Shown piece by piece: positions 34,701 to 45,336 of a stretch of DNA of 64,000 nt (position 1 is its first letter; each line of letters opens with the position of its first letter). This DNA is from Prevotella sp. E9-3 (GTDB lineage Bacteria; Bacteroidota; Bacteroidia; Bacteroidales; Bacteroidaceae): NCBI RefSeq assembly GCF_022024015.1, contig NZ_CP091786.1, forward strand, positions 3,658,001-3,722,000, read 5' to 3'. Under the pieces are notes generated by a model. The model was given only the letters and a program-made list of their open reading frames with translations. It searched no databases and was not told the origin of the DNA. A program made the position numbers and the translations under genes.

Positions 34701-37667
34701 ATGAATAACCACTTTACTCTACTGGCCAGGCGAACCTGTATGGGATTCTGTATGGCCATTGTTTGTGGAGGATTCACCGCCTGTAAGGACGATTATGATC
34801 TGGACGATGAGGGTAACTATCCCTCTTGGCTGGGTGGCAGCATTTACGAAACGCTGCAAAATCCAGAAATGGTGAACACCGACGAAAAGGTCATTCTCTC
34901 GGGAACCTTCAAAAACTACTTGCGGCTCATCGACGATTTGGGGTATGACGAGACATTGGCAAAAACTGGTTCGAAAACCATTTTCCCTGCTAATGACGAG
35001 GCTTTTGAGCGTTTCTTTGCCAACAACCAATGGGGAGTGAAAAGCTATGAGGAACTGACAGAGCCCATGAAGAAACAACTGCTCTATGCCTCAATGCTCG
35101 ACAACACATTGTTGGTGGAAATGCTTTCGAACATTCCCAACGACAACACCTCAGTAACTCAGGGCCAAGCCATGAAACACCAGACGGCTGCCAATATTAT
35201 TGACACCATCTCCTTCTGGAACACAGAGGAAAAAATGCCCAAGAACAATAGTTACTGGACAAAATATATAGACCGCGGTATTCACCTGGTAATGGACGCC
35301 ACCCGTCCGATGATGGTGCATTTCACCGAGGAACAGATGACCACCAACGCTATCACCACACAGGGAAAGAACAGCGACTTTGAGGTGATCACCGGTACGC
35401 CTTATAACGCACAGGAACATTCGGCCTACATTTTCCGTAACAAGATTATCGGTCCCGATGTGACCTGTAAGAACGGCTATATACACCAGATGCAGGACGT
35501 TCTGGTGCCACCGGGAAACCTGGCAGAGCTGATTCGCAACAATGGCGAGAGCAACCTGTTCAGCCGTATGCTCGACCGTTTCTCCGCCCCCTACAAGAAC
35601 ATGGGTGTTACGAAGAACTACAACGACTATGCCCAGGCCAACAACCTGGCACTGGTAGATACCATCTTCGAGATGCGCTATATGAGTGTGTACTCACAGG
35701 GCGACTCTCTGAACAAGGACCCCAACGGCATCAACTTCCCCGAACTGTTGCCTTACGATCCAGGATGGAACAACTATAACAATGGTACGGGCGAGAACAG
35801 CTATAAGGATATTGCAGCCATGTTCGTGCCTACCGATGACGCACTGGCCAACTTCTTCCTGCCCGGCGGCGAGGGTGAGTTCCTGATCAAACAGTTCGGC
35901 AAACAGGCCAACACACTTGGAAACCTGTCTGAGAACATCGACTCTATCCCCTTGAAGAACATCAACCAGCTGGTGAGCAACCTGATGAAGAAATCGTTCG
36001 TGAACACCGTTCCTTCAAAGTTCGGACACGTGATGGACGAAGCCAGCGACCCCATGGGCCTCTCGCTTGACGTGATCAACAAGAACGCCGACGGTTCGTT
36101 CGACGTGAAGATTGCCAACAATGGTGTGGCCTATATGCTGAACAAGATGTTTGCTCCACCCTCACTGGTGGCCGTATCAGCTCCTGTCACACTGAAGGAC
36201 AACATGAAGGTGATGAACGAGGCAGTGTATGACGGTAAGACCCGTAATGTGATTAAACTGGGTCTGAACTACTATGCCTATCTGCTGGCCATGAGCGCCA
36301 ACTACGCTTTCTTCATTCCTACCGACGAGGCTTTTGCCACCTATTATGTGGACCCTGCCTACCTGAAGGAGAGTCAGCCCCGCGCCCTGAAGTTCTACTG
36401 GCAGAACAAGACTCCTTACCTGTTCTGTGAGCAGTATGAGTACGACCCCGTGAACAAGACCATTGGTAATCTGATTCCAAAGTCTGTTTCGGCTTCGGAA
36501 TACAAGTCACAGCTCATCGATATTCTGAACTACCACACCGTGGTACTCGGCAACGGCGAGACCATTGGTTCGAATGGCAACAAATACTATAAGACCAAGC
36601 ACGGCGGTGCCATCTGTTATATCCATAACAACGAGAAGGTGCCCACTACCGACGGCAAGGTGATCTATAAAGGCGGTACCGTTACTGGCGGCGCTCCCAT
36701 TGACGGCGACATTGTACTGCCCAACGTGACAGAAGCCGAGAACAAGCAGAACGGTGTGGCCTATACGCTGGACCACATTATTCAGGCTCCACAGCAGTCG
36801 GTGCTCAACGTACTGCAGGACAACACGCAGTTCAGTGAGTTCCTGAAACTGTGTAACTGGCATATTGACACCACCGATGAAGACTTCAGCATAGAAGACC
36901 TGATGGAGTTTGCCAGCGACAAACTGGTGAAGGAGAGCAATATCACCCACAAAAAGGGTATGGATGCCTATCGCACCTTCATTGCCAAAGGTGGTCTGAC
37001 CGACAATGTGAACTATTTCAACACCTATAACTACACTGTTTATGCGCCTAACGACAATGCCATGCAGACCGCTTACGGACTGGGACTGCCCACTTGGAAC
37101 GACGTGAAAGCCGTTTACGACGTATGGTCAGAACAGTGGAAGAACGAGAAAGCAGAAGGCAAGAAGACCGGTTCGTTCAGCGAGGATGTACAGAATGCCC
37201 GCAACCAAGTGCTGGCCATGGTGGAGGAAATCAACACCTTCGTGCGCTATCACTTCCAGGACAACTCGGTATTTGCCGACAATGTAGTGGAGAGTGGTGA
37301 GTATCCCACCGCTACTTCCGATACACTGGGTATTCGCCAGAAACTGAACGTGAGTGGCGGCAGCAACAAACTGGTGGTCAAAGACCGTCGCGGTCAGACC
37401 ATCACCATCAACGCCAATGATGCCAGCCACTTGTCGAATGCACTGACACGTGACTACATATTCACCAATCATGCCATCTCAACCTCATCGTTTGCCACTG
37501 TCCATGAAATCAGCACTCCACTGAACACCCATACCAACCGCGGTGTGGCCGGACAGGACAATGGTCGCTATGACTTTATGTGGAAGGCCAAGGGAGCTGC
37601 TGCCCGACTGAACAAATTCAGGAAGCAGTACGAGAGCTACTTATGGAAACGATATATTAAGGATTGA
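34701..37667 (+). CDS. Fasciclin (FAS1)-domain surface lipoprotein, large
   Basis: A 988-residue lipoprotein. The signal ends GGFTAC (Cys28), followed by KDDYDLDDE, an acidic surface-export signal. Four or five FAS1-type repeats are suggested by the recurring motif: TIFPANDEAF (near 94), AMFVPTDDAL (near 375), AFFIPTDEAF (near 535) and TVYAPNDNAM (near 780). FAS1 domains mediate adhesion or ligand binding in other systems. It is the first gene of the FAS1/SusCD cluster and is followed after 37 nt by the SusC-like receptor, so it is probably a co-transcribed surface partner of that receptor. The ligand is unknown. It is preceded by two different 9-bp arrays. Confidence 0.88.
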   Translation: MNNHFTLLARRTCMGFCMAIVCGGFTACKDDYDLDDEGNYPSWLGGSIYETLQNPEMVNTDEKVILSGTFKNYLRLIDDLGYDETLAKTGSKTIFPANDEAFERFFANNQWGVKSYEELTEPMKKQLLYASMLDNTLLVEMLSNIPNDNTSVTQGQAMKHQTAANIIDTISFWNTEEKMPKNNSYWTKYIDRGIHLVMDATRPMMVHFTEEQMTTNAITTQGKNSDFEVITGTPYNAQEHSAYIFRNKIIGPDVTCKNGYIHQMQDVLVPPGNLAELIRNNGESNLFSRMLDRFSAPYKNMGVTKNYNDYAQANNLALVDTIFEMRYMSVYSQGDSLNKDPNGINFPELLPYDPGWNNYNNGTGENSYKDIAAMFVPTDDALANFFLPGGEGEFLIKQFGKQANTLGNLSENIDSIPLKNINQLVSNLMKKSFVNTVPSKFGHVMDEASDPMGLSLDVINKNADGSFDVKIANNGVAYMLNKMFAPPSLVAVSAPVTLKDNMKVMNEAVYDGKTRNVIKLGLNYYAYLLAMSANYAFFIPTDEAFATYYVDPAYLKESQPRALKFYWQNKTPYLFCEQYEYDPVNKTIGNLIPKSVSASEYKSQLIDILNYHTVVLGNGETIGSNGNKYYKTKHGGAICYIHNNEKVPTTDGKVIYKGGTVTGGAPIDGDIVLPNVTEAENKQNGVAYTLDHIIQAPQQSVLNVLQDNTQFSEFLKLCNWHIDTTDEDFSIEDLMEFASDKLVKESNITHKKGMDAYRTFIAKGGLTDNVNYFNTYNYTVYAPNDNAMQTAYGLGLPTWNDVKAVYDVWSEQWKNEKAEGKKTGSFSEDVQNARNQVLAMVEEINTFVRYHFQDNSVFADNVVESGEYPTATSDTLGIRQKLNVSGGSNKLVVKDRRGQTITINANDASHLSNALTRDYIFTNHAISTSSFATVHEISTPLNTHTNRGVAGQDNGRYDFMWKAKGAAARLNKFRKQYESYLWKRYIKD

Positions 37668-37704
37668 AAAATGGAAATTAAGAACCTAAAAGATTGAAGA
37701 CATT

Positions 37705-40700
37705 ATGAAACGACTGATATTATTCATATTTTCATTTTTTAATCTGATGATGGCCATGGCCCAGGAAGTGCGCGTCTCTGGTACGGTGAGCGACGACATG
37801 GGTCCTATCATGATGTGTAACGTGGTCGAGATAGACAACAACAACCGTATCGTGTCGAACGTACAGACCGACTTCAACGGTAACTTCTCGATGACGGTAA
37901 AGAATGCCAAGAACAAACTGAAGATATCGTATGTGGGCTACAAGACTCAGGTGCTGCCCATCGGCACACGCACCAAGTTCAATGTAGTGATGAAAGATGC
38001 CACTCAGATTCAGGAAGTAACAGTTACCGCTAAGCGTAAGTTCAACAGCGGCGGTCTGGCCATTCCCGAACGTGAGGTTTCAGTAGCCGCACAGACTTTC
38101 AACATGAGTGAAGTGGAAGGTCTGGCCTTCACCTCTGCCGACGAGGCCCTGCAGGGTCAGATTGCCGGTCTGGACATTGTGGCCAATTCAGGTAACCTGG
38201 GTGCCGGTACTTCCATGCGCCTGCGTGGTGTGACCACCATCAACGGTTCGTCAGAACCCCTGATCGTTGTTGACGACAATATCTTCGACAACCCCGACGA
38301 GAACTTCGACTTCCAGAACGCCAATGAGGAGACCTATGCCTCACTGCTCTCTGTGAACCCCTCCGACATTGAGGATATCCAGGTACTGAAGGATGCTGCC
38401 GCTACGGCCATCTGGGGTTCGCGCGGTGCCAACGGTGTGATCAGCATCCGTACCAAGCGCGGCGCCCGCGGTGCTACCAAGGTTGACTATTCGCTGCGTG
38501 TGCAGGCCTCTTGGCAGCCAAAGGGCTACAACCTACTGAATGGTGACGACTACACCATGATGCTGAAGGAGATGTACTACAATCCTGCTCAGAGTGCTAA
38601 CGCCACTACAAACATCAACGAGATTAACTACAACAAGTCGTGGGCAGAGTTTGAGAACTGGAACAACAACACCGACTGGGTGAAGGAAGTGACACAAACG
38701 GGCATCAGCCAGTATCACTACCTGACCATCACCGGTGGTGGTGAGAAGGCCAACTTCCGTATCTCGGCCGGTTACGACCACCAGAACGGTACCATTATCA
38801 AGCAGACCCTGGACCGCTTTACCACTAAGCTGGCCTTGGACTACTTCGTTTCTGACCGTATCAAGTTCTCGACAACCTTCCCCCTGACCTATACAGCCAA
38901 CAACCGCAACTATGACGACAACATTCTGGGACGCGCACAGACCACGGCTCCAAACATGAGTGTATATCGTCAGAATGCCGACGGTACAGACACCGACGAG
39001 TATTACATCATGCTGCCTTCGGGCGAGAACAATGAAATCGGTTCAAGTGTGGCAGGCACCTCAGCCAAGCAACTGAGCGATATTCGTTCAAAGGGTAACC
39101 CTGTGGCTATTGCCAATCAGGCCTGGCGCAAGGAGAAAACCTATCGCATCTCGCCTGAGTTCAAGATTGACTATGAGCTGTTAGGCAAGAGCGACGACAA
39201 GACCCGACTGAAATATACCGGTCTTGTTTATATCGACATCTTCTCAAAGAGCGAGCCTAAATACTGGCCCGGCTCACTGAACACCGACGGATGGACCTCA
39301 AGCGACTACAACAAGTCACAGGTATATGACTATAACTCACTGGCACTGACCACCCGTCATCAGCTGACCTTCGTTCCTCATTTCAACAACGAGGACATCA
39401 AGGCACAGATGCTGGCCAAGTGGGAACTGATTACCGGCAACGATAACAGCCAGAACGTGGTGACAGAGAACGTGCCCAACGGCACCACCTCACCCACCCT
39501 CGACACCTACCTTTCAGGCATGTCAACAGGCAACGGCCAGTGGCGCTCCATGTCAATGGTCTATACCGGTCACTTTGCCTATAAGGAGCGTTACATCCTC
39601 GGTCCGTCACTGCGTGCCGACGGTACTACAAAGTTTGGTGACTCTAAGAAATGGGGCTGGTTCCCCGGATTGTCAGCAAAATGGATTATCGGTGACGAAC
39701 CGTTCATGAAATGGATGAAGCCTGTGGTCTCTACCCTCGCCTTCCGTCCTTCTTGGGGTATCGTAGGCCGTCAGCCAGGATCTCAGTACCTGCAGTATGC
39801 CAAGTATAACACTTCGGGTGTTTACGGTAACGTCAGCAATACCCGTCCTGTTACCTACCTAGAGGGTCTGCAGCTGAACAAACTGAAATGGGAGCGTACC
39901 ACACAGATCAACTTGGGTGGTGACTTCGGATTCCTGAACGACCGTATCACCGGCGACTTCAACTACTATTTCAAACGCACCCGCGACCTGCTGATGTCGG
40001 GCGTACGCATTCCATCAACCGCCGGTTACACCTCACTGGCTTGGGCCAACGTGGGCGAGATGACCAACAAGGGTTGGGAACTGAACATTCAGGCCAACAA
40101 GTTCATCAAAGTGGGCAAGTTCAGTGCATCGGCCAACTTCAATATCTCTCAGAACTTCAATGAGATTACTGAAATGGACGAGAGCGTGCTGGAAAGCATC
40201 AACTCTACTTGGGACTCGAGCAAGCGCGGTCAGTACCTGAACCGTATTCAGAAGGGCAACCCACTCGGTTCTATCTATGGTCTGCGCTATAAGGGCGTTT
40301 ATCAGTACACCTATGAATACCTGACCAACCTGAAGAAACGCAATGGTTGGGATGGCGAGCAGCTGCGCAACTTCATCAACAACGAGTTCCTGCCCAGCGG
40401 CAAGACAGCTCCTATCGCCATCGACAACAACGGACAGGTGATGATGGACTCAAGGGGGCTGCCCATCCGCATGGTTTACAACTATAGCGGCAGTGGCGAT
40501 GATGCCTACAAGTTCCAGGGTGGTGATGCCATCTATGAGGACGTGAACAACGACGGACAGATCAACTCGCTGGATATCGTTTATCTGGGCAACTCGAACC
40601 CCCACTTCAATGGCGGTTTCGGTTTCAACCTCCAGTATGCTGACTGGTCACTGAAAACCAGCTTCAACTATCGTGAGGGTATCAAGATTGTGAACTCAGC

Positions 40701-41088
40701 GAAGATGAACCTGGAACAGATGTTCAATGCCTACAACCAGAGCTCGGCTGTAAACTGGCGCTGGCGTAAGAACGGCGATGTGACCACCATACCACGCGCC
40801 ATGTTTGACACAGGTTGGAACTTCCTGGGCAGCGACCGATACGTAGAGGATGCATCTTTCATCCGTATGAGCTATGTACAGTTGAGCTATAACTTCAACA
40901 AGAAACTGCTCAAGCCTCTTGGCCTGCGCCGTCTGACAGCCAGTCTGTCGGGACAGAACCTGCTCTGCTTCAGCAAGTACAGCGGCACCGACCCTGAACA
41001 CTCACCCGGTTCGTGGGGTATTGCCTACGATAACTCGCAGACTCCACGTTCTAAGTCAGTAACTTTCAACCTGCAGGTGGGATTCTAA
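37705..41088 (+). CDS. SusC-like TonB-dependent outer-membrane receptor 1
   Basis: An 1127-residue outer-membrane transporter of the SusC/RagA type, expected to import a ligand using TonB energy. It has a signal peptide (ending AMAQ), an N-terminal carboxypeptidase-regulatory-like domain (VSGTVSDDMGPIMMCNV ... KISYVGYKTQVLPIG), a plug with SADEALQGQIAGLDIVANSG and the SusC signature DIEDIQVLKDAAATAIWGSR, and a long beta barrel ending SKSVTFNLQVGF with terminal Phe. It is paired with SusD at 41208. No linked glycosidase or sensor points to the substrate. Confidence 0.97.
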   Translation: MKRLILFIFSFFNLMMAMAQEVRVSGTVSDDMGPIMMCNVVEIDNNNRIVSNVQTDFNGNFSMTVKNAKNKLKISYVGYKTQVLPIGTRTKFNVVMKDATQIQEVTVTAKRKFNSGGLAIPEREVSVAAQTFNMSEVEGLAFTSADEALQGQIAGLDIVANSGNLGAGTSMRLRGVTTINGSSEPLIVVDDNIFDNPDENFDFQNANEETYASLLSVNPSDIEDIQVLKDAAATAIWGSRGANGVISIRTKRGARGATKVDYSLRVQASWQPKGYNLLNGDDYTMMLKEMYYNPAQSANATTNINEINYNKSWAEFENWNNNTDWVKEVTQTGISQYHYLTITGGGEKANFRISAGYDHQNGTIIKQTLDRFTTKLALDYFVSDRIKFSTTFPLTYTANNRNYDDNILGRAQTTAPNMSVYRQNADGTDTDEYYIMLPSGENNEIGSSVAGTSAKQLSDIRSKGNPVAIANQAWRKEKTYRISPEFKIDYELLGKSDDKTRLKYTGLVYIDIFSKSEPKYWPGSLNTDGWTSSDYNKSQVYDYNSLALTTRHQLTFVPHFNNEDIKAQMLAKWELITGNDNSQNVVTENVPNGTTSPTLDTYLSGMSTGNGQWRSMSMVYTGHFAYKERYILGPSLRADGTTKFGDSKKWGWFPGLSAKWIIGDEPFMKWMKPVVSTLAFRPSWGIVGRQPGSQYLQYAKYNTSGVYGNVSNTRPVTYLEGLQLNKLKWERTTQINLGGDFGFLNDRITGDFNYYFKRTRDLLMSGVRIPSTAGYTSLAWANVGEMTNKGWELNIQANKFIKVGKFSASANFNISQNFNEITEMDESVLESINSTWDSSKRGQYLNRIQKGNPLGSIYGLRYKGVYQYTYEYLTNLKKRNGWDGEQLRNFINNEFLPSGKTAPIAIDNNGQVMMDSRGLPIRMVYNYSGSGDDAYKFQGGDAIYEDVNNDGQINSLDIVYLGNSNPHFNGGFGFNLQYADWSLKTSFNYREGIKIVNSAKMNLEQMFNAYNQSSAVNWRWRKNGDVTTIPRAMFDTGWNFLGSDRYVEDASFIRMSYVQLSYNFNKKLLKPLGLRRLTASLSGQNLLCFSKYSGTDPEHSPGSWGIAYDNSQTPRSKSVTFNLQVGF

Positions 41089-41093
41089 TGATA

Positions 41094-41136
41094 GACTCTC
41101 CCCCGGCCCCTCTCTATGAGGGAGGGGAGTAGATAG
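41094..41136 (+). repeat. Family A repeat between SusC and SusD
   Basis: A full copy, GACTCTCCCCCGGCCCC to GGGGAGTAGATAG, beginning 5 nt after the SusC stop. It is inverted relative to 41264-41300, with the SusD start (41208) between them. Confidence 0.9.
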
Positions 41137-41162
41137 AAGGGGAAATTCATCTATCGTTTAAA

Positions 41163-41313
41163 AATAAATAAGAAATAAACATTGTAATAATTAATCAAGT
41201 ATTGATTATGAAAAAATATATCACAAAAAAACTCAAGGAATCACTCAGTCGCCGAGTCTTTTCACTCCCCTCCCTCGCAGGGAGGGGCTGGGGGAGAGTC
41301 TTGGGGTTAGGTC
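41163..41313 (+). repeat. Leader/signal-peptide block, copy 1
   Basis: This 151-bp block covers 45 nt of leader plus the first 35 codons. It matches 45337-45487 without gaps, with about eight differences counted by eye. It joins the same leader and signal peptide to unrelated mature proteins. Confidence 0.9.
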
Positions 41314-43016
41314 TTCTGGCCATGACCATGACTTCCTGCAATGATTTCCTTACCATATATCCCACCGACCGCATTGTGGGTCAGGACTTCTGGAAAACGA
41401 AGTCGGACGTGGACCAGATGGTTGACGGTGTTTATAAAAGCATGCTCGACTACTCTATCCAGACACGTGCCATCATGTGGGGAGCCTATCGCTCCGACGA
41501 ACTGGTGAAGCGCAGTGATTTGAGCGACCAGACTCTCGATAATATCGATGCTGTGAACCTGTTGCCTACCATGAGCTATTGCTCGTGGAGTGCCTTCTAT
41601 CACGTTATCAACAACTGTAATGTGGTGTTGAAGCATGCGCCTGAGGTGATGGAGGAAGACCCCGAGTTCACTCAGGGCGACTATCAGACAGTTCGCGCAC
41701 AGATGCTGTCACTTCGCTCATTGTGCTATTTCTATCTGGTACGTGCCTTCCGCGATGTTCCCTATATGGAGGAAGCCATCGAGGACGACAGTCAGATTGA
41801 ACCGGTGGCTCAGAGCACGCCCGCTGTGGTACTGCAGCACTGTATAGACGACCTGAACGAGGCCCTGCCCTACCTAATGAAGAGCGGTGCCTTCGGCTAT
41901 GGCGACTGGCGCAACTACGGATATATCACCCGCGATGCCGCTAACGCCCTGTTGGCTGATATCTATCTGTGGCGTGCTGCAATGACACACAGTAAGAGCG
42001 ACTACCAGCAAGTAGTCACTTTGACCGAACGTGTGATTACTGCCAAGGATGAGTATTTCAAAGCCAACAGTACTTCCAGCAACATCGGTACTGGTTTTGT
42101 AGATCGCTACCACTTACTGGAAGAATATATGTACATGTACATCTTCACCAGAGGAAATGCCCCTGAGAGCATTCTGGAATGGCAGTACAACGGTCGCAAC
42201 AATGCTAATACGGCCATTCGCGACTATTATTATAATAATGATGAGAAGGAGCGCAAGAACAGTATTGTCATGGCTTCGCCCGTGTTCAACTCTGCGGCCG
42301 ACAATGCCGATACCGAACAGGGACAGAAAATCTATCTCTCGACCAACGATTACCGCATGTGGAACAATGTGTATGATGCCGGCGAGGCTGAAGCTGAACA
42401 ACTGGGCGTTCGCAAGATGGTGACCACAAGTCCGCAACCCATGCTGGAGAATACCTCAAAGACCTACAGTCGTGATTTCAAGGAATTCCAGCAAAACTGG
42501 GTGGTATATCGCCTGACCGATGTGATGCTGATGCAGGCCGAAGCTCTTGTGGAACTGGCCACCGACGATACTGATCAGGCTACACTGCAGAAAGCCTTCG
42601 ACCTGGTTGACGCCGTGAACAAGCGCGCCATGACCGAAAATGCTACCGATGTGCTCGACTTCACCAAATACAACACCAAGGAGAAGATGGAAGTGCTGGT
42701 ACTCAACGAGCGTGAGCGTGAGCTCTGCTTCGAGGGCAAGCGCTGGTTCGACTTGTTGCGCTATAGCTATCGCCACATGACAGGTACCGACATCAACAGC
42801 CTGATGGCCGATCAGACCGTATGGCCCGAGACCTATCAGCCCATGCTGAAAATGATTGTCCGCAAATACGGCGATGGCGGTCTGGGAGCTGCTGTCTATA
42901 AGATGAAGACAGAGCCCTTCTTCTACTGGCCAATTCAAGAGTCTGAAACGAAGGTGAACAGCCTGCTGAAACAGAACCCCGTGTGGGAGCAGGAGAAGAG
43001 CACTTCGAAGAATTAA
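41208..43016 (+). CDS. SusD-like surface lipoprotein 1, repeat-encoded signal peptide
   Basis: A 602-residue SusD/RagB protein, the ligand-binding lid of the SusC receptor upstream. Its long signal peptide ends MTSC (Cys44), followed by NDFLTIYPTD, a classic SusD mature start. The TPR core (for example LRSLCYFYLVRAFRDVP) and late ERERELCFEGKRWFDLLRY are typical. The signal peptide is odd: residues 18-32 (SLPSLAGRGWGRVLG) are read from a family A repeat. The ATG at 41208 is preferred to the TTG two codons earlier. The first 35 codons and leader are nearly identical to those of the FAS1 gene at 45382. Confidence 0.95.
   Translation: MKKYITKKLKESLSRRVFSLPSLAGRGWGRVLGLGLLAMTMTSCNDFLTIYPTDRIVGQDFWKTKSDVDQMVDGVYKSMLDYSIQTRAIMWGAYRSDELVKRSDLSDQTLDNIDAVNLLPTMSYCSWSAFYHVINNCNVVLKHAPEVMEEDPEFTQGDYQTVRAQMLSLRSLCYFYLVRAFRDVPYMEEAIEDDSQIEPVAQSTPAVVLQHCIDDLNEALPYLMKSGAFGYGDWRNYGYITRDAANALLADIYLWRAAMTHSKSDYQQVVTLTERVITAKDEYFKANSTSSNIGTGFVDRYHLLEEYMYMYIFTRGNAPESILEWQYNGRNNANTAIRDYYYNNDEKERKNSIVMASPVFNSAADNADTEQGQKIYLSTNDYRMWNNVYDAGEAEAEQLGVRKMVTTSPQPMLENTSKTYSRDFKEFQQNWVVYRLTDVMLMQAEALVELATDDTDQATLQKAFDLVDAVNKRAMTENATDVLDFTKYNTKEKMEVLVLNERERELCFEGKRWFDLLRYSYRHMTGTDINSLMADQTVWPETYQPMLKMIVRKYGDGGLGAAVYKMKTEPFFYWPIQESETKVNSLLKQNPVWEQEKSTSKN
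41264..41300 (+). repeat. Family A repeat inside the SusD signal-peptide region
   Basis: CACTCCCCTCCCTCGCAGGG to GGGGGAGAGTC, inverse of 41094-41136 and translated as SLPSLAGRGWGRV. Confidence 0.9.
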
Positions 43017-43017
43017 A

Positions 43018-43086
43018 GACCCTCCCCTCGCTCGGCCGTAGGACGCTCGCAAGGCGAGAACCCCTCCCTGGAGGGAGGGGAATGGA
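43018..43086 (+). repeat. Family A variant with internal cassette
   Basis: It starts 2 nt after the SusD stop. The outer parts (GACCCTCCCC and CCCCTCCCTGGAGGGAGGGG) belong to family A, but a 30-bp cassette (CGCTCGGCCGTAGGACGCTC and GCAAGGCGAG) is inserted near the 5' end, recalling the cassette of family B copies. Confidence 0.8.
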
Positions 43087-43128
43087 TATTATAACAAAAT
43101 AATCAAAAAAGCTTAAGAAATTAAGAAT

Positions 43129-45252
43129 ATGAAAAAAAGTTTGTTACAGATAATACGGAACTATATACTCCCCTCCATCACAGGGAGGGGTCTGGGGGTG
43201 GGTCTCCTGTTGCTTACTCTCAGCTCCTGTAAGGAAGACATTGACGAGTCGAACCTATATACCTTTACCGGTGAGACCATCGAAGACTATCTTGTTAACC
43301 GAAATGATCAGTTCAGTGCTTTCAACCAGATTCTGACTCGCATCGGCTATGACAAGATTCTGTCGGCCTACGGCAAATATACCTGTTTTGCTCCTAACAA
43401 CGAGGCACTCAACAGCTATATTGACAGTCTGTATAACGACATGAGCAATAAAGACCTGCCCCACAACGGCATGAGTGGTCCTGGTCTGGACGGACTGACC
43501 GACTCATTGTGCAAGGATATTGCCCTGTTCCACCTGGTGAGCACAAAGGTGTTCACTGTCAACATGGGTAACGGTATGACCATACGCACCATCCTGGGTC
43601 GTGACATCAACACCAAGCTCGACACCATTACCCATAATGTGGTAATCAACCGCGATGCCTTCATCAAGGCCAATGCCATGGATGTTGAGCTGGAGAACGG
43701 TGTTGTGCACGAGATTAATCATGTTATTACCCGTTCAAACAGCCTCATCAGCGGTGAGCTGGCCGGACTGGAAAACCTGAGCATCTTTGCTAAAGCCTTG
43801 CAGCAGACAGGTTTGATGGATTCACTTACCGCCGAGAGCAACACCAACTATGAGGCGCCCACCAATACTTACGACTTCTACGTTCCTGAAGAATGTCAGA
43901 TGGGCTACACCATCTTGGCTGAAACCAACGATGCCCTGACGGCTAAACTCACTGCCGAAGGTTTCACACCCGACTTCGATGGACTGGTAGCCTATGCTAA
44001 TAAGGTGTATGGAAACTGCGCCAAGAGCAAAGATACTGAAAACAAAGAAGGCTGGTACGACTACTATCGCAACCACGGCATCACTGTGAGTACCAGCAGC
44101 GACTTTGAAAAGAGCAACAACGCACTAAACATGTTCGTACGCTACCACATCTTGAAATGTAAGGTTCCTTACGAGAAGTTTGTATATGCCTATAACGAAA
44201 CGGCCGGTATGACCCGTTTCGAATATTATGAGACCATGCTGCCCTACACCCTGCTGAAGGTGACCAACGTAAGCGGCAAGCGCCTCATCAACCGCTGGAT
44301 AGCCAACAACACCCTGACCGACCGTGTAGGACTGCTGGGAACCAGCTCTATGCACAACGTGATGCCTGGAAAAGAAGGCATCGAGATTCTGAACAACCAG
44401 ACAGCAGCCAAGAACGGCTATATACACCCCATCAATGGTGTACTTGTCTATGACTGGGACGTACCCAACGGAGTACTGAACGAACGCCTGCGCTTTGATG
44501 ATGCAGCCCTGTTTGGTGAAATGATGTCCAACTCGTTCCGTCAGGTGAAAGACTCATTGGTAAAAGCCATGAACGGCAACAAGAGTGGTAAGGACGGTGG
44601 TCTGGGTGGCGACTATATCCGCATTCCCTCAGGCTACTTTGAGAACCTGCGTATCTATAACGGTGAAGATACTCGCCTGTACTACCTCTCCGGACAGGTG
44701 AACAGCTGGAGTAACTACCAGGGTGATGAGTTCAACTGCATGGGCTCGTACGACTTTGCCATGCGCCTGCCACCCGTTCCTGACGGTACCTATGAGTTGC
44801 GTCTGGGCTATACTGCTGAATCATCACGCGGTATGGTACAGTTCTATTTAGGCTCATCGCCCGAACTGACCTCAATGCGCGCACTCGACATCCCGCTCGA
44901 CATGCGTATCATTCCTGCTAACAACAGCGACGGCACTCCCGACGTACAGACCGGATGGTGCAATCCCAACACTACCGACGACCAGGGCGTTGCCACTGAT
45001 ATCAGTATGCGCAACCTTGGTTATATGCGTGGTCCGCTCTTCTACCGACTGGGTGCTCAGGGAGTACAGGCCCGTTTCCACTATAAAGACCTGCGTCGTA
45101 TTCTGGTGAAACAGAAGTTCGAACAGGGTGAATACTGGCTGCGCTTCAAGAACGTGATTGAAGACGACAAGGCTCAGTTCCACCTCGACTACATCGAACT
45201 GTGCCCCGAGAATATATACAATAACTCACTATACGTGGAGGATATGTATTAA
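43129..45252 (+). CDS. Fasciclin (FAS1)-domain lipoprotein 2, repeat-encoded signal peptide
   Basis: A 707-residue surface lipoprotein. The signal peptide ends LSSC (Cys34), followed by KEDIDES, an acidic export signal. A FAS1 domain is clear at about residues 45-205 (YTCFAPNNEALNSYIDSLY near 84; GVVHEINHVI near 195), with a second weaker one to about 445 (AKNGYIHPINGVLVYD). The rest is a beta-rich region ending HLDYIELCPEN. Residues 13-25 of the signal (ILPSITGRGLGVG) are translated from a family A repeat. It follows SusD by 112 nt in the same direction, so it is a likely accessory of SusCD 1. Confidence 0.85.
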   Translation: MKKSLLQIIRNYILPSITGRGLGVGLLLLTLSSCKEDIDESNLYTFTGETIEDYLVNRNDQFSAFNQILTRIGYDKILSAYGKYTCFAPNNEALNSYIDSLYNDMSNKDLPHNGMSGPGLDGLTDSLCKDIALFHLVSTKVFTVNMGNGMTIRTILGRDINTKLDTITHNVVINRDAFIKANAMDVELENGVVHEINHVITRSNSLISGELAGLENLSIFAKALQQTGLMDSLTAESNTNYEAPTNTYDFYVPEECQMGYTILAETNDALTAKLTAEGFTPDFDGLVAYANKVYGNCAKSKDTENKEGWYDYYRNHGITVSTSSDFEKSNNALNMFVRYHILKCKVPYEKFVYAYNETAGMTRFEYYETMLPYTLLKVTNVSGKRLINRWIANNTLTDRVGLLGTSSMHNVMPGKEGIEILNNQTAAKNGYIHPINGVLVYDWDVPNGVLNERLRFDDAALFGEMMSNSFRQVKDSLVKAMNGNKSGKDGGLGGDYIRIPSGYFENLRIYNGEDTRLYYLSGQVNSWSNYQGDEFNCMGSYDFAMRLPPVPDGTYELRLGYTAESSRGMVQFYLGSSPELTSMRALDIPLDMRIIPANNSDGTPDVQTGWCNPNTTDDQGVATDISMRNLGYMRGPLFYRLGAQGVQARFHYKDLRRILVKQKFEQGEYWLRFKNVIEDDKAQFHLDYIELCPENIYNNSLYVEDMY
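43161..43204 (+). repeat. Family A repeat inside the FAS1 signal-peptide region
   Basis: CTATATACTCCCCTCCATCA to GGGGGTGGGTC, inverse of 43018-43086 and translated in frame. The start codon 43129 lies between the pair. Confidence 0.9.
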
Positions 45253-45259
45253 GAAGAAA

Positions 45260-45301
45260 ACTCTCCCCCAGCCCCTCCCTGTGAGGGAGGGGAGTAGATA
45301 G
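45260..45301 (+). repeat. Family A repeat between the two FAS1 genes
   Basis: ACTCTCCCCCAGCCCCTCCC to GGGGAGTAGATAG, starting 7 nt after the stop of the upstream gene and inverted relative to 45437-45474. Confidence 0.9.
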
Positions 45302-45336
45302 AAGTGAAATAAAGGGGAATATATCTATTTCTCAAG